A DNA stretch of 64,000 nucleotides from Bacillota bacterium (GCA_023391635.1 JAEWAQ010000074.1:1-64000); one strand, 5' to 3'; shown: positions 44,352 through 52,898, counted from the stretch's first letter. Notes: generated by a model not told the origin, from the letters alone. A program made the numbers and translations.

Positions 44352-45521
44352 CTAAATTGATGACATGGCGGAACGGCGGTCCATTCGTCGGAACAGCGCG
44401 GCGAATACGACAATGCAGCCGACCGCGAGCACCGCATTGTACAAGAACACGTCGCGCATGCCCCACACCTCGCTCGCTTCGCCGCCTGCATAGCTGCCGA
44501 TCAGGCGGGCGACGCCGAGGCATAGCAGGGCGTTCAGCGTTTGACCGCTGGCTTTGAGCTCGTCCGGCACTTCCCGGTTGATCACGGTGGCCATGGTGAC
44601 GGACAGAACGATGAAGATCAGACCGTGCAGTACCTGCACCGGAATCGTCCAGTACGGGTCATGGATGGCCGAGAACAAGTACCACCTAAGCGCGGCCGCC
44701 GCTCCCGCTCCCAGCAAAATGTAATGGACGCGCACCCTCCGGAAGATCGTGCCGGCCAGCAGCAGGAACGGGATTTCGCTGAGCGAGGAGATGACCATCG
44801 ACCACCCGAGCCACGCGCTGCTGCCGCCTAACTCCTGAAAGTACAGCGGGAAAAAAGTATAGTAATACCCGAGTGTGATGTGCAAAACGAAATTGACCGC
44901 CAAATAAAACACCAGCTTGCGGTTGCGGAACAGAATCCAGATCCGGATGCGGCGTCCTTTCTTCTGATGGCCTGCGACAGAAGGGAACCGCAGGACGAAC
45001 GCGAAGGATACGGCCATGACGGCGGCATAGACGGCAAACAGCAAATCCACGCGCTTCTCGGCGATCAAGCCGAATGCAATCGACATAAGCGCGAAGCCGA
45101 TCGTACCGGCCATCCGGATCCGACTGAAGCCGCTTGCCCATCTTCGCCGATCCAGTTCCTCAAGCGTAATCGCATCGCTGACGGCGAAGATCGATGCTTG
45201 GAAGAAGGTGAAGACGCTGATCATGGCAAGCAGATAGCCAAACCCGTTGGATAACGGATACAGCAGCATGGCGCCGCCGCTCCCCGCAATAAGCAACAGC
45301 AATACGCCGTTCTTGGTTCTGGCTCTGTCGCTCAGCGTTCCCCATACCGGCTGGGCGAGAATGGCGACAAGGGGACCGATGCCGAGTAGGATGCCGATCT
45401 GCGACGAGTCGAATCCTGCATCGCGGAAGTAGAGCGGGATGAACGTGCCGTAGACCGCATTTCCCATGTAGATGAAGAAATAGAAGAGATAGAAATAGGA
45501 AAGCTTTGCCGGTGTTGTCAT
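44352..45521 (-). CDS. MFS transporter (MFS_1-like)
   Basis: The 389-residue protein has twelve predicted TM helices and the inter-helix motif GTLSDRARTKNG (loop 2-3) typical of MFS carriers. The N-terminal FIYMGNAVYGTFIPLYF resembles the LacY/nucleoside-type MFS_1_like group. The substrate is not deducible. The start ATG 45521 follows AAGGGAG. Confidence 0.88.
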   Translation of the reverse strand: MTTPAKLSYFYLFYFFIYMGNAVYGTFIPLYFRDAGFDSSQIGILLGIGPLVAILAQPVWGTLSDRARTKNGVLLLLIAGSGGAMLLYPLSNGFGYLLAMISVFTFFQASIFAVSDAITLEELDRRRWASGFSRIRMAGTIGFALMSIAFGLIAEKRVDLLFAVYAAVMAVSFAFVLRFPSVAGHQKKGRRIRIWILFRNRKLVFYLAVNFVLHITLGYYYTFFPLYFQELGGSSAWLGWSMVISSLSEIPFLLLAGTIFRRVRVHYILLGAGAAAALRWYLFSAIHDPYWTIPVQVLHGLIFIVLSVTMATVINREVPDELKASGQTLNALLCLGVARLIGSYAGGEASEVWGMRDVFLYNAVLAVGCIVVFAALFRRMDRRSAMSSI

Positions 45522-45780
45522 GCGTAACTCCCTTTGCAGCAGAATGGACAAGATGCTACTAGCATAATCCGCGCGGTCCGCAAGATCAACGGACAATCTT
45601 TCAACCCGCGGCTATTCGCCGTATCGATCTGCTTTTGCCGCCGCCGAGCTTCCTCCTACCCCGCCAACTTGCCGCCACAGGCTGCATTTAGCAAAATATT
45701 CCGTGCTGCCAAGCCGCTTTTCTAGTACAATAGAACCGATTCTAGTCGATTTGTCCCACTACACAGGAGGCTGACACAGG

Positions 45781-46695
45781 ATGCGATTGGTCACGCGTTC
45801 GGATTTTGACGGTCTGGTTACGGCGGTATTATTGAAGAAGATCGGCATGATTGAAGAGATGAAGTTCGTTCACCCCAAAGACATGCAGGACGGCACGATA
45901 GCTGTCACGGATCAGGATATTCTGACAAACGTTCCCTACGTGCCCGGCTGCGGCATGTGGTTCGATCATCATGCCAGCGAATTGAAGCGCTCGCAAGAGG
46001 AAGGTTTCGTCTTCAAAGGAGAAGTCCGGCTCGCGGACAGCGCGGCGCGTGTCGTTTATGATCATTTCGGCGGTCGAGACAAGTTCGGAAGCGAACTGGA
46101 CGACTTGATGCAAGGCGTGGACAAGGCCGATGCGGCCAAGTTCAGCAAGGAAGACATCTTGCATCCGCAAGGCTGGGACCTGCTGTCGTTTCTGATGGAT
46201 TCCCGCACGGGCCTCGGACGGTATAGGGATTACAACATCAGCAACTACCAGCTTATGGAGAAGCTGGTCGACTTGTGCGCCGCGCATCCGATTGGCGACA
46301 TTATCGAGGACCCGGACGTCAAGCAGCGGGTGGACCGCTATTTCGAACTGGATGCCGAATTCCGCAAGATGCTCAGCCAGTACACGAAAACCCAAGGCAA
46401 CGTGATCGTGACCGATCTTCGCGGCGTGGAGACGATATACCCGGGCAATCGCTTCCTGATCTATGCGCTGTATCCCGAACAGAACGTCTCGCTGTGGATC
46501 GTCGACGGTTTTCAAAAACAGAACGTCTCAATCGCATGCGGACACAGCATTATTAACCGCGGATGCGGCGTTCATGTAGGTCATTTGATGCGAAAGTACG
46601 GCGGCGGCGGACATGAAGCGGCTGGTACTTGCCAGGTGCCTTATGCGGATGTCGACCGTACGATCGCGAGTATCGCGGACTCGTTCCAAGCGTAA
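45781..46695 (+). CDS. DHH-family phosphoesterase
   Basis: The 304-residue protein has metal-binding motifs TRSDFDGLVTA (DHH motif I) and MWFDHHASE (DHH). The C-terminal GGGGHEAAGTC is the DHHA1 glycine motif. Family members degrade nano-RNA, cyclic dinucleotides or polyphosphate with Mn. The start ATG 45781 has AGGAGGC upstream, and a TACAAT element lies at 45726-45731. It is monocistronic by context. Confidence 0.85.
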   Translation: MRLVTRSDFDGLVTAVLLKKIGMIEEMKFVHPKDMQDGTIAVTDQDILTNVPYVPGCGMWFDHHASELKRSQEEGFVFKGEVRLADSAARVVYDHFGGRDKFGSELDDLMQGVDKADAAKFSKEDILHPQGWDLLSFLMDSRTGLGRYRDYNISNYQLMEKLVDLCAAHPIGDIIEDPDVKQRVDRYFELDAEFRKMLSQYTKTQGNVIVTDLRGVETIYPGNRFLIYALYPEQNVSLWIVDGFQKQNVSIACGHSIINRGCGVHVGHLMRKYGGGGHEAAGTCQVPYADVDRTIASIADSFQA

Positions 46696-46797
46696 CGTCA
46701 GACGACAGACCCGATTCGGGGCCGCAAGGAGCCACTAGGGAAGTTCATCAATTTGTCAAAGTTTCAGGAAAAGTTGGCTCCCCCGCTCGGATTGAGG

Positions 46798-46827
46798 TTG
46801 AGTTTATCTGTCCAAATTAGGTATTAT
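46798..46827 (+). promoter_or_regulatory. Promoter of the cupredoxin gene
   Basis: TTGAGT (46798-46803), 18-bp spacer, TATTAT (46822-46827), about 40 bp before the start codon. Confidence 0.45.
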
Positions 46828-46866
46828 AAGAGATGGACATTTTTGAATGAGCAGGGGGAGCACTCG

Positions 46867-47244
46867 ATGCACAAATGGACGATGGCTACACTTGTATTAA
46901 TCGCCTGCGCCTTGGGCGTTTACTTGCTGGCGTCGGGACTGCCGGAGAAGCCGCATGAGGAAGTTCTGCCGGAAGGTATGGATAGTCTGACGATCACCGC
47001 AACCAACTTCAATTTCAATGAGAAAGAATACCGCGTGAAAGCCGGCACGACCTACAAGGTCAAGTTCTCCAACAAACTGGGCAAGCATGGCGCCGAGATC
47101 AAGGAACTGGGAATCGATCTGACTCCCGACAATCCGATCCAAGAGATCACGTTCCCTGAAGCCGGCAAAACTTATGAGTTGCACTGCTCGATCATGTGCG
47201 GTTCGGGCCATGCGGACATGAAGTCGGTCATCATCGTGGAGTAA
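46867..47244 (+). CDS. Membrane-anchored cupredoxin with CuA-type copper site
   Basis: The 125-residue protein has an N-terminal hydrophobic anchor (about 5-24) and a cupredoxin domain. Ligands match the binuclear CuA centre of cytochrome oxidase subunit II: His74 in KLGKHGAE, and Cys107, Cys111, His115 and Met118 in CSIMCGSGHADM (Cx3Cx3Hx2M). No oxidase gene is nearby. It could transfer electrons or copper outside the membrane. The start ATG 46867 has AGGGGGAG upstream; a terminator follows. Confidence 0.85.
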   Translation: MHKWTMATLVLIACALGVYLLASGLPEKPHEEVLPEGMDSLTITATNFNFNEKEYRVKAGTTYKVKFSNKLGKHGAEIKELGIDLTPDNPIQEITFPEAGKTYELHCSIMCGSGHADMKSVIIVE

Positions 47245-47261
47245 GCAGGACAATCAATCGA

Positions 47262-47286
47262 AGGAGCCGAAGAGGCTCCTTTTTTT
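47262..47286 (+). terminator. Intrinsic terminator after the cupredoxin gene
   Basis: AGGAGCC, loop GAAGA, GGCTCCT, then seven T. Confidence 0.9.
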
Positions 47287-47317
47287 CCAATCCTATGAGC
47301 AGAAGAGGGGAATACGC

Positions 47318-47605
47318 ATGATCAAGCATATCGTACTGTTCAAATTGAAAGACCGTTCCGCCGACAATGTGGAGCGTGCGGCTCAGGTATTGCGCGACAT
47401 GGAAGGCAAGATCGAGGTGCTGCGCACGATCGAGGTCGGCATCGACGTGCTGCATTCGGAGCGGTCGTACGACATCGCTCTGACGACGAGCTTCGATTCC
47501 TTGGAGGATCTGGAAACGTATCAGGTGCACCCGGTCCATCAGAAAGTCATCGAATATATGACGTCCGTGCGCGAATCTTCTATAAGTGTCGATTACAGCA
47601 TCTGA
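47318..47605 (+). CDS. Dabb-family (stress-responsive A/B barrel) protein
   Basis: The 95-residue protein begins MIKHIVLFKLKD and carries the Dabb pattern (YQVHPVHQKVIEYM). These small dimeric alpha/beta barrels have varied or unknown roles. The RBS is AGAGGGG. It ends 1 bp before a small membrane-protein frame. Confidence 0.85.
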   Translation: MIKHIVLFKLKDRSADNVERAAQVLRDMEGKIEVLRTIEVGIDVLHSERSYDIALTTSFDSLEDLETYQVHPVHQKVIEYMTSVRESSISVDYSI

Positions 47606-47606
47606 G

Positions 47607-47756
47607 ATGTCGAACCTGATCCTGACAGCAGACACGACGACGGACATAGGCAACGGCGATCTGTACGAGATGATGACGTACCTGCTCGTGATCATCATCA
47701 GCGCGATCGTCATGACGATCTGGCTCAAGCGCAGGGGCAGAAGCAAGCGGAAATAA
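47607..47756 (+). CDS. Small single-pass membrane protein
   Basis: This 49-residue frame starts 1 bp after the Dabb stop. It has a polar N-terminus (MSNLILTADTTTDIGNGD), one hydrophobic helix (YLLVIIISAIVMTIWL) and a basic C-terminus (KRRGRSKRK), the pattern of an inserted small membrane protein. The ribosome binding site is weak, so coupling to the upstream gene is assumed. The function is unknown. Confidence 0.6.
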   Translation: MSNLILTADTTTDIGNGDLYEMMTYLLVIIISAIVMTIWLKRRGRSKRK

Positions 47757-47771
47757 AGGAGGCCAGCGCCT

Positions 47772-48197
47772 TTGTATTACGTGAATCGGACGAGCATCGA
47801 TGATAGACTTGCCTGCGTGCCCGATATCGCCCAGGCGCTGTCGGAACTGGCAGCGGAATGGAGAGGCACGCTGCTGCAGGGGCTGGCCCAGGAGAGGGCG
47901 CTGCATCTGTCGGTGGAAATCGTGACGGATGTCGGCAGTTCGCTGATCGACGGGTTTCTGATGCGGGATGCCAGCAGCTATGAGGATATTATCGATATCA
48001 TCGCGGGGGAAGGCGTGTTGCCTGCTGACGTGGCCGCACCGTTGCGACGCCTGGTCATGCTCCGCAAGCCGCTTGTGCAGGATTACGCCGAGTGGGCAAG
48101 AAGCGAATTGCATGGTCTTACGTCGGAGCTTCCAGATTTGCTGCGCCGATTTTCGGAACATGTCCGGGCGTATTTGCGTGACGAACTGGGAGAATGA
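47772..48197 (+). CDS. DUF86/HepT-like protein with altered catalytic motif
   Basis: The 141-residue all-helical protein resembles YutE/HepT (DUF86). HepT toxins use an RX4-6H motif followed by XY. Here the matching stretch is R98-K-P-L-V-Q103-D-Y, with Gln where the catalytic His is expected, so RNase activity is doubtful. No MntA-type nucleotidyltransferase antitoxin is adjacent, supporting a non-toxin role. The start is TTG 47772 with a strong AAAGGAGG. Confidence 0.8.
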   Translation: MYYVNRTSIDDRLACVPDIAQALSELAAEWRGTLLQGLAQERALHLSVEIVTDVGSSLIDGFLMRDASSYEDIIDIIAGEGVLPADVAAPLRRLVMLRKPLVQDYAEWARSELHGLTSELPDLLRRFSEHVRAYLRDELGE

Positions 48198-48220
48198 AAC
48201 ATTTTCCGCGCCGGCTGCGA

Positions 48221-48249
48221 TTTACGGAACGGCCGAATTCCGGTACAAT
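48221..48249 (+). promoter_or_regulatory. Promoter of the SufR-like regulator gene
   Basis: TTTACG (48221-48226), 17-bp spacer, TACAAT (48244-48249), 46 bp before the start codon. Confidence 0.6.
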
Positions 48250-48294
48250 GAAAGGCATATAACCGCTGCACCGGTAGCCCGAGGAGGGATGCTC

Positions 48295-48954
48295 ATGCTG
48301 CCGCAAGAAGAACGGTCGACTCGCAGTCAATTGCTTCAGATGCTGAAGACGGAAGGAAGCTGCAGTACCGGCGACATGGCCAAGGCGATGGGCATTACCG
48401 AGATGGCGATTCGCCGCCACGTTCAGGCGATGGAACGGGACGGACTGATCAGCTCCGCGCTGGTGAGACAGCCGATGGGCCGGCCGTGCTACCGTTATTC
48501 GCTGACGGAACAGGCGGATCCTCTGTTTCCGAAGAATTACCCGCAGCTGACGCTCGATTTGTTCGCGGAATTGGAGCAGGCGCCTGGCGGTCCTGCGATG
48601 ATCGACCGTATGTTCGAAGGCCGGCGGGACAAGCTCGTGAACAAGTACCGTGAACGCATGGACAATCGGTCGCTGGAAGAGCGGGTGGCCGCTTTGTCCG
48701 AGATCCAGAATGAAGGCGGCTATATGACCAATTGGACGGCGGATGAAGAGGAACCGGACGCCTTCCGGCTGCATGAATACAATTGCCCCGTAGCGCAGGT
48801 CGCGAATCGTTACCGGCAAGCTTGCCGTTGCGAGCTTCAATTGTTCGAGCAACTGCTCGGAGCCGATGTGGAGCGCACCGAATGCCTCGCGGACGGCGGC
48901 AAGCGCTGCACGTATGCTATACGCGGCAGCAAGGTCGCACCTGTCCGGTCGTAG
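48295..48954 (+). CDS. DeoR/SufR-like transcriptional regulator with Cys cluster
   Basis: The 219-residue protein has an N-terminal winged helix (CSTGDMAKAMGITEMAIRRH) and a C-terminal Cys-rich sensor. The cysteines fall as CPVAQVANRYRQAC (CX12C), CRC, then EC and, eight residues on, KRC. SufR-type repressors use a comparable CX12C plus later cysteines to hold an Fe-S cluster, so redox or iron-sulfur sensing is inferred. The start ATG 48295 has GAGGAGGG upstream. It is monocistronic, followed by a terminator. Confidence 0.8.
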   Translation: MLPQEERSTRSQLLQMLKTEGSCSTGDMAKAMGITEMAIRRHVQAMERDGLISSALVRQPMGRPCYRYSLTEQADPLFPKNYPQLTLDLFAELEQAPGGPAMIDRMFEGRRDKLVNKYRERMDNRSLEERVAALSEIQNEGGYMTNWTADEEEPDAFRLHEYNCPVAQVANRYRQACRCELQLFEQLLGADVERTECLADGGKRCTYAIRGSKVAPVRS

Positions 48955-48989
48955 GCAGCCGATAAAATCCTATTTCATCAAATGAGAAC

Positions 48990-49028
48990 AAACGGCACCG
49001 TCATCGTCAAGATGCGGGCCGTTTTTTT
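48990..49028 (+). terminator. Intrinsic terminator after the SufR-like gene
   Basis: AAACGGC (48990-48996) pairs with GCCGTTT (49018-49024), followed by T to 49028. Confidence 0.8.
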
Positions 49029-49221
49029 GTTGATCATTCAGAATTTATAAGTTTCACGCCTATTCATTTCTGAATGATCTTCGATAAAAACGACATTCTC
49101 TGCCTTAAGAGGACGACGAAGTCGTTTTTACTTGTGTCGAAACGAGCCCTGCCTGCTTATACTGTATCAACCGCATGGGCATTCGCCCGGTCGGCAGCTT
49201 GGGCAGGAGGGAGTGAAGACG

Positions 49222-49704
49222 ATGGCATGGAACTTGGCCGCATATGCGATTGCGCTCGCCGTTCTCTTGACGGCAGGTGTGCTGATGGCATTGTTGTGGC
49301 GTTTGCACCGCATCCTCGGACGATGGGACCGAACGGCGGAGCGACTGGCACGGCAAGCGGACCAGGCGCTGGTCACCTATGTGCGACTGGCGGAGGAAGC
49401 AACCGAGACGGCGGCCGTATGCAGGCAGACGATGAGCGGATTCTCCCGGCTCGCGGAGGGGGCGAGAGCTGTCGGAGAAGCCGCCGAATCCGCAGCGATG
49501 GCCGCCGTGCATGCCGCCGAATATTGGCATGACCGGCTCATCGCGCTGCGAACGGCGGAAGACGGTACGGCCGCAGAAGTGCCAGGTCTGATCGACTATT
49601 TCCGCGATTTGGGGCGTCGCCTATTCGCCCGGTTCGCGGTAGACTCCGACTCAGGCGGCGGCCGCAGGCCGGGATCGGGTGCGGATCATCGATCAGGAGA
49701 GTGA
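49222..49704 (+). CDS. DUF948-like membrane protein
   Basis: The 160-residue protein has one N-terminal TM helix (about 5-27), then a long helical region rich in Ala and Glu, and a Gly/Ser-rich end. It resembles the DUF948 proteins commonly paired with YtxH. It is 6 bp upstream of the YtxH gene; the two are cotranscribed. The start ATG 49222 has AGGAGGGAG. Confidence 0.7.
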   Translation: MAWNLAAYAIALAVLLTAGVLMALLWRLHRILGRWDRTAERLARQADQALVTYVRLAEEATETAAVCRQTMSGFSRLAEGARAVGEAAESAAMAAVHAAEYWHDRLIALRTAEDGTAAEVPGLIDYFRDLGRRLFARFAVDSDSGGGRRPGSGADHRSGE

Positions 49705-49710
49705 TGGAAA

Positions 49711-50058
49711 ATGGCAAACAAGAAAGTGTTGAAATCGTTCATGTGGGGCGCGTTGACGGGCGCCGTCACCGGAGCGGTTACCGCCTTGCTGCTGGCTCCG
49801 AAGTCCGGCAAGGAGCTGCGCAAGGACATCTCGGACACTGCCCACAAGGTCGGCGACAAGACAGCCGAGATCGGTCGTCAAGCCGGCTCAGCCGTGCAGT
49901 CGATCGCCCGCAAGACGACGTCGTTCGCTTCCGATGCCAAGCAAGCCGCTGGCCGATTCGTGACGGACATTCGCTCGCGCAAGACGGCCGATGCCGAGAT
50001 CGCGAATGGGGAAGCGGCGGGGGAGACGGCGGCCGCCAGCGATGCTTCCGCGCAATAA
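49711..50058 (+). CDS. YtxH-domain general stress protein
   Basis: The 115-residue protein has the YtxH signature: a TM-like segment GALTGAVTGAVTALLLAPKSGKELR followed by amphipathic helices and an Ala/Glu-rich tail. In Bacillus the family belongs to the general stress regulon; the mechanism is unknown. The RBS is AGGAGAG; a terminator follows. Confidence 0.88.
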   Translation: MANKKVLKSFMWGALTGAVTGAVTALLLAPKSGKELRKDISDTAHKVGDKTAEIGRQAGSAVQSIARKTTSFASDAKQAAGRFVTDIRSRKTADAEIANGEAAGETAAASDASAQ

Positions 50059-50103
50059 CGAATAGACCAAGTCAAGCGCCTTAGCACGAACGTATGCTTT
50101 ATG

Positions 50104-50140
50104 AACGCAGTGCCCTCTCCCGCGGGGCTTTGCGTTTTTT
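50104..50140 (+). terminator. Intrinsic terminator after ytxH
   Basis: AACGCA (50104-50109) pairs with TGCGTT (50131-50136), with inner GCCC/GGGC and a T-run. Confidence 0.8.
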
Positions 50141-50223
50141 ATTTTGCGCGGAAGAGAGGTACCTTTTGGAATCTCCCCTCATAATGTAGAAGTGTCGATC
50201 ACACAGAAGAAAGCGGTGTTCTC

Positions 50224-51045
50224 GTGCAGCAGGCGATAGCAGTCCTGGATTCCGGCGTCGGCGGTCTGACTGTCGTGAAGGAAGTCATGCGCCAGTTGCC
50301 CCGGGAATCGATCTTGTATTTCGGCGATACCGCCCGAACGCCTTACGGTCCGAGACCTGCGGAAGAAGTCACCCGATTCACGTGCGAGATCGTCGATTAT
50401 TTGCGGCAATACGAGCCCAAGATGATCGTGATCGCCTGCAATACCGCGACGGCGGTGGCGCTCACAGCCGTCCAGGAACGGGTGCGCGTTCCGGTCGTCG
50501 GCGTGATCCATCCCGGCGCCCGTGCGGCGATCGGCCGGTCGAAGACGGGCGTCATCGGCGTGATCGGAACGGAAGGGACGATCAGGAGCGGCGCTTACGA
50601 AGACGCGCTCGGGCGATTGTCGCCGCATTTGAAGGTGATCAGCAGGGCGTGTCCGGATTTCGTGCCATTGGTGGAAGCCGGCAACTTCAAGTCGGAGGAG
50701 ACAAGGCGCGCCGTCGAACGTTCGCTGAATCCGATGAAATCGGAAACGATGGATTGTCTCATTCTTGGCTGCACGCATTATCCGTTCTTATCGGAAACGA
50801 TATCCGACGTCGTCGGCCCGGGCGTCGCCCTGATCAGTTCGGCGGAAGAGACCGCGCGGGAAATCAGCACCATCCTGCAGAGAGACCACGTGCTTGCAGG
50901 ACAGGACGAGGTGCCATTGCATCAATTTTGCTGCAGCGGAGATCCGGTTAAATTTCAGACGATCGCGCATGCTTGGCTGGACGAGCAGATTCGCAAGCTT
51001 CCCGTCGTCTGGCGCGTGCCGCAAATCGGCTTCGTACAGACATAG
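50224..51045 (+). CDS. murI: Glutamate racemase
   Basis: The 273-residue enzyme converts L- to D-glutamate for peptidoglycan. Key residues are visible: Asp9 (VLDSGVGG), catalytic Cys72 in IACNTATA and catalytic Cys183 in GCTHYP. The start is GTG 50224 with a weak upstream site. The neighbouring M14 peptidase, 53 bp downstream, also acts on D-glutamyl peptides in the related family, giving a cell-wall context. Confidence 0.95.
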   Translation: MQQAIAVLDSGVGGLTVVKEVMRQLPRESILYFGDTARTPYGPRPAEEVTRFTCEIVDYLRQYEPKMIVIACNTATAVALTAVQERVRVPVVGVIHPGARAAIGRSKTGVIGVIGTEGTIRSGAYEDALGRLSPHLKVISRACPDFVPLVEAGNFKSEETRRAVERSLNPMKSETMDCLILGCTHYPFLSETISDVVGPGVALISSAEETAREISTILQRDHVLAGQDEVPLHQFCCSGDPVKFQTIAHAWLDEQIRKLPVVWRVPQIGFVQT

Positions 51046-51098
51046 GAACCCGGTTCCCGTCATACATCATATCATTCGGGCGGGAAGGGTGAACGCAA

Positions 51099-51935
51099 GT
51101 GATCGGGGAGAAATACGGCATCATGCAGCTTGCGATGGATTTAAGGCGGCTGGCGGCGGATTACCCGTTCGTCGAAGTCGGAACGATCGGCTGCAGCGTG
51201 CTCGGCCAGCCGCTCTATGCGCTGCGGATCGGCAGCGGGCCGTTCCGATGGCACTTCAACGGGAGCTGTCATGCCAATGAATGGATCACGACGCCGCTGC
51301 TTATGAAATTCGCGTATGATTATACATTTGCCGCTTGCACGCGGGGGACGATCGGAGGAATGGACGCCCATAATCTGCTGCGCCGGAATACGCTTTGGAT
51401 CGTCCCGATGCTGAATCCGGACGGCGTTGAATGGGTGTTGCAGGGGCTTGCATCGTCCGATTGGAAGGCGAACGCGCGCGGCGTCGATCTGAACGACCAG
51501 TTTCCCGCCTATTGGGAAGAAGAGCGGCAGCGCCGGCAAGTGCAATTGCCGGGCCCCCGCGACTACGGAGGCCCGGCACCTCTCAGCGAGCCGGAAGCGA
51601 GAGCGCTCGCGGACTGGACCGTGCGGATGAATTTCCACGCAGTGCTGTCCTTGCATACGCAGGGAGAAGAAGTGTATTGGAATTATCGCGACTATGAGCC
51701 GTCTTGTTCGAGGGAATGGGCAGACAGGCTGGCCGGTGCGGCGGGATACCGGGCCATAGCCCTCACGGGCAGCGATGCCGGCTACAAGGACTGGTTCCTG
51801 CAGGCATTCGGGAGGCCGGGCTTCACGGTGGAAGCGGGTTCCGGCGTCAATCCGCTGCCGGCGGGCGATTTTCCGGCAATCTCGCAGCGGTTGAATCGGC
51901 TGTTCGCGCAAGCGCTGGATTTGTCGCCGCCGTAG
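51099..51935 (+). CDS. M14-family zinc carboxypeptidase (gamma-D-glutamyl-DAP peptidase-like)
   Basis: The 278-residue protein has zinc ligands His58 and Glu61 (CHANEWIT) and His186 (LSLHTQGEE), substrate-binding NARGVDLN near 125-132, and catalytic Glu245 (FTVEAGSG). It matches spore-former endopeptidase I-like enzymes that cut gamma-D-Glu-diaminopimelate bonds. There is no signal peptide or LysM domain, so it is probably cytoplasmic and active in muropeptide recycling. The start is GTG 51099. Confidence 0.88.
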   Translation: MIGEKYGIMQLAMDLRRLAADYPFVEVGTIGCSVLGQPLYALRIGSGPFRWHFNGSCHANEWITTPLLMKFAYDYTFAACTRGTIGGMDAHNLLRRNTLWIVPMLNPDGVEWVLQGLASSDWKANARGVDLNDQFPAYWEEERQRRQVQLPGPRDYGGPAPLSEPEARALADWTVRMNFHAVLSLHTQGEEVYWNYRDYEPSCSREWADRLAGAAGYRAIALTGSDAGYKDWFLQAFGRPGFTVEAGSGVNPLPAGDFPAISQRLNRLFAQALDLSPP

Positions 51936-51996
51936 GTTCGAATTCGTGAGAACGGGGCACACTGGGGACAATCCGCGAATGACAGGAGTCCCAAAT

Positions 51997-52266
51997 ATGC
52001 CGCGCAAATCGTTCTATCGGTTGTGGAGCCGTCTGCCGTCCCGCGTCTGGTCGATCTTGCGTTCTCCCCGCGTGTCTGTGCAAGACAAATTGTTGTTCCT
52101 CGTCCCCGTGGCGCTTTATTGGGTGCTTCCCGACTTCATGCCGCTGATGCCCATCGACGACGCTGCGGTCACGGTCATCGCATCGGCGTGGTATGCCAAG
52201 CGGATGGAGCGTAAATATGCGCTGGAAAACCGGGCGGGAAACCATTACAATAAAACCAGACCATAA
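51997..52266 (+). CDS. YkvA-family (DUF1232) small membrane protein
   Basis: The 89-residue protein carries the DUF1232 core (SVQDKLLFLVPVALYWVLPDFMPLMPIDDA, usually KLxxxxxxxYxxxPxDxxPD). It is probably membrane-associated; the function is unknown. The start ATG 51997 follows CAGGAG; longer starts exist upstream. Confidence 0.8.
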   Translation: MPRKSFYRLWSRLPSRVWSILRSPRVSVQDKLLFLVPVALYWVLPDFMPLMPIDDAAVTVIASAWYAKRMERKYALENRAGNHYNKTRP

Positions 52267-52283
52267 CGGGAGTGGAACGCGAG

Positions 52284-52586
52284 ATGAATTGCAAAATTAC
52301 CCGCAATGCGGCGAAAGTAATCCAGCGCGAGCTGGACAAGCCGGAGAACGCAGACAAGAAGCTGCGCGTCCTCATTACGCACAGCCATGGAGATCATGCG
52401 CATTATGGACTTGACCTGGATCAGCCGGGCGAACAGGACGAAGTCGTCATTACCGACAAAGGCATCGACGTCATCATGGCCCGCGGCGAAGAGCTTCTGG
52501 ACGGCGTGAAGATCGATTATTTATATTTTCCGGAGGAAGGGTTCGTCATTACGAATCCGAGCAAGGGCAACCATGGAGACCACTAA
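52284..52586 (+). CDS. HesB/IscA-like protein with His in place of cluster cysteines
   Basis: The 100-residue protein has the IscA fold pattern (ITRNAAKVI ... LRVLIT ... YGLDLDQP ... GEELLDGVKIDY ... GFVITNP). The canonical cysteines are absent: the SGGCSG position reads THSHGDHAHYG and the C-terminal CGCG position reads NHGDH. It may bind another metal or be regulatory. It overlaps the DUF1450 gene by 14 bp. The start ATG 52284 has GGGAG upstream. Confidence 0.8.
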   Translation: MNCKITRNAAKVIQRELDKPENADKKLRVLITHSHGDHAHYGLDLDQPGEQDEVVITDKGIDVIMARGEELLDGVKIDYLYFPEEGFVITNPSKGNHGDH

Positions 52587-52833
52587 TGACAGCTTGAACG
52601 CAGGCTATCCGGTCGAGAACGATATACGCATCTGCGACAAGTGCCGCCATATCCGGGTCAAGACAATGACGTCCAAGCTGCAGAAAGCCGCGCCGGACAC
52701 GGAAGTGAAGGTAGGCTGCAAGTCTTACTGCGGCCCCTGCGCGCGCTATGCGTTCGTCTTCGTGAACGGACGTTACGTGACGGCGCCGACGGAAGACGAG
52801 GCGATCGAGAAGGCGCGCAGGTTCATCAAATGA
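52573..52833 (+). CDS. DUF1450 (YuzB-like) protein
   Basis: The 86-residue protein has Cys motifs ICDKC and GCKSYCGPC, typical of DUF1450 and suggesting metal or disulfide chemistry. It begins inside the end of the IscA-like gene; this pairing is also seen around yuzB/yutM in Bacillus. A terminator follows. Confidence 0.88.
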   Translation: METTNDSLNAGYPVENDIRICDKCRHIRVKTMTSKLQKAAPDTEVKVGCKSYCGPCARYAFVFVNGRYVTAPTEDEAIEKARRFIK

Positions 52834-52843
52834 ATAATTAGAG

Positions 52844-52877
52844 AATGGCTGACCCGTTCGGGACAGCTATTTCTTTT
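52844..52877 (+). terminator. Terminator after the DUF1450 gene
   Basis: ATGGCTG-A-CCCG, loop TT, CGGG-A-CAGCTAT, followed by a T-rich tail. Confidence 0.75.
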
Positions 52878-52898
52878 ATTACAGAAGTAACGCCGAAA

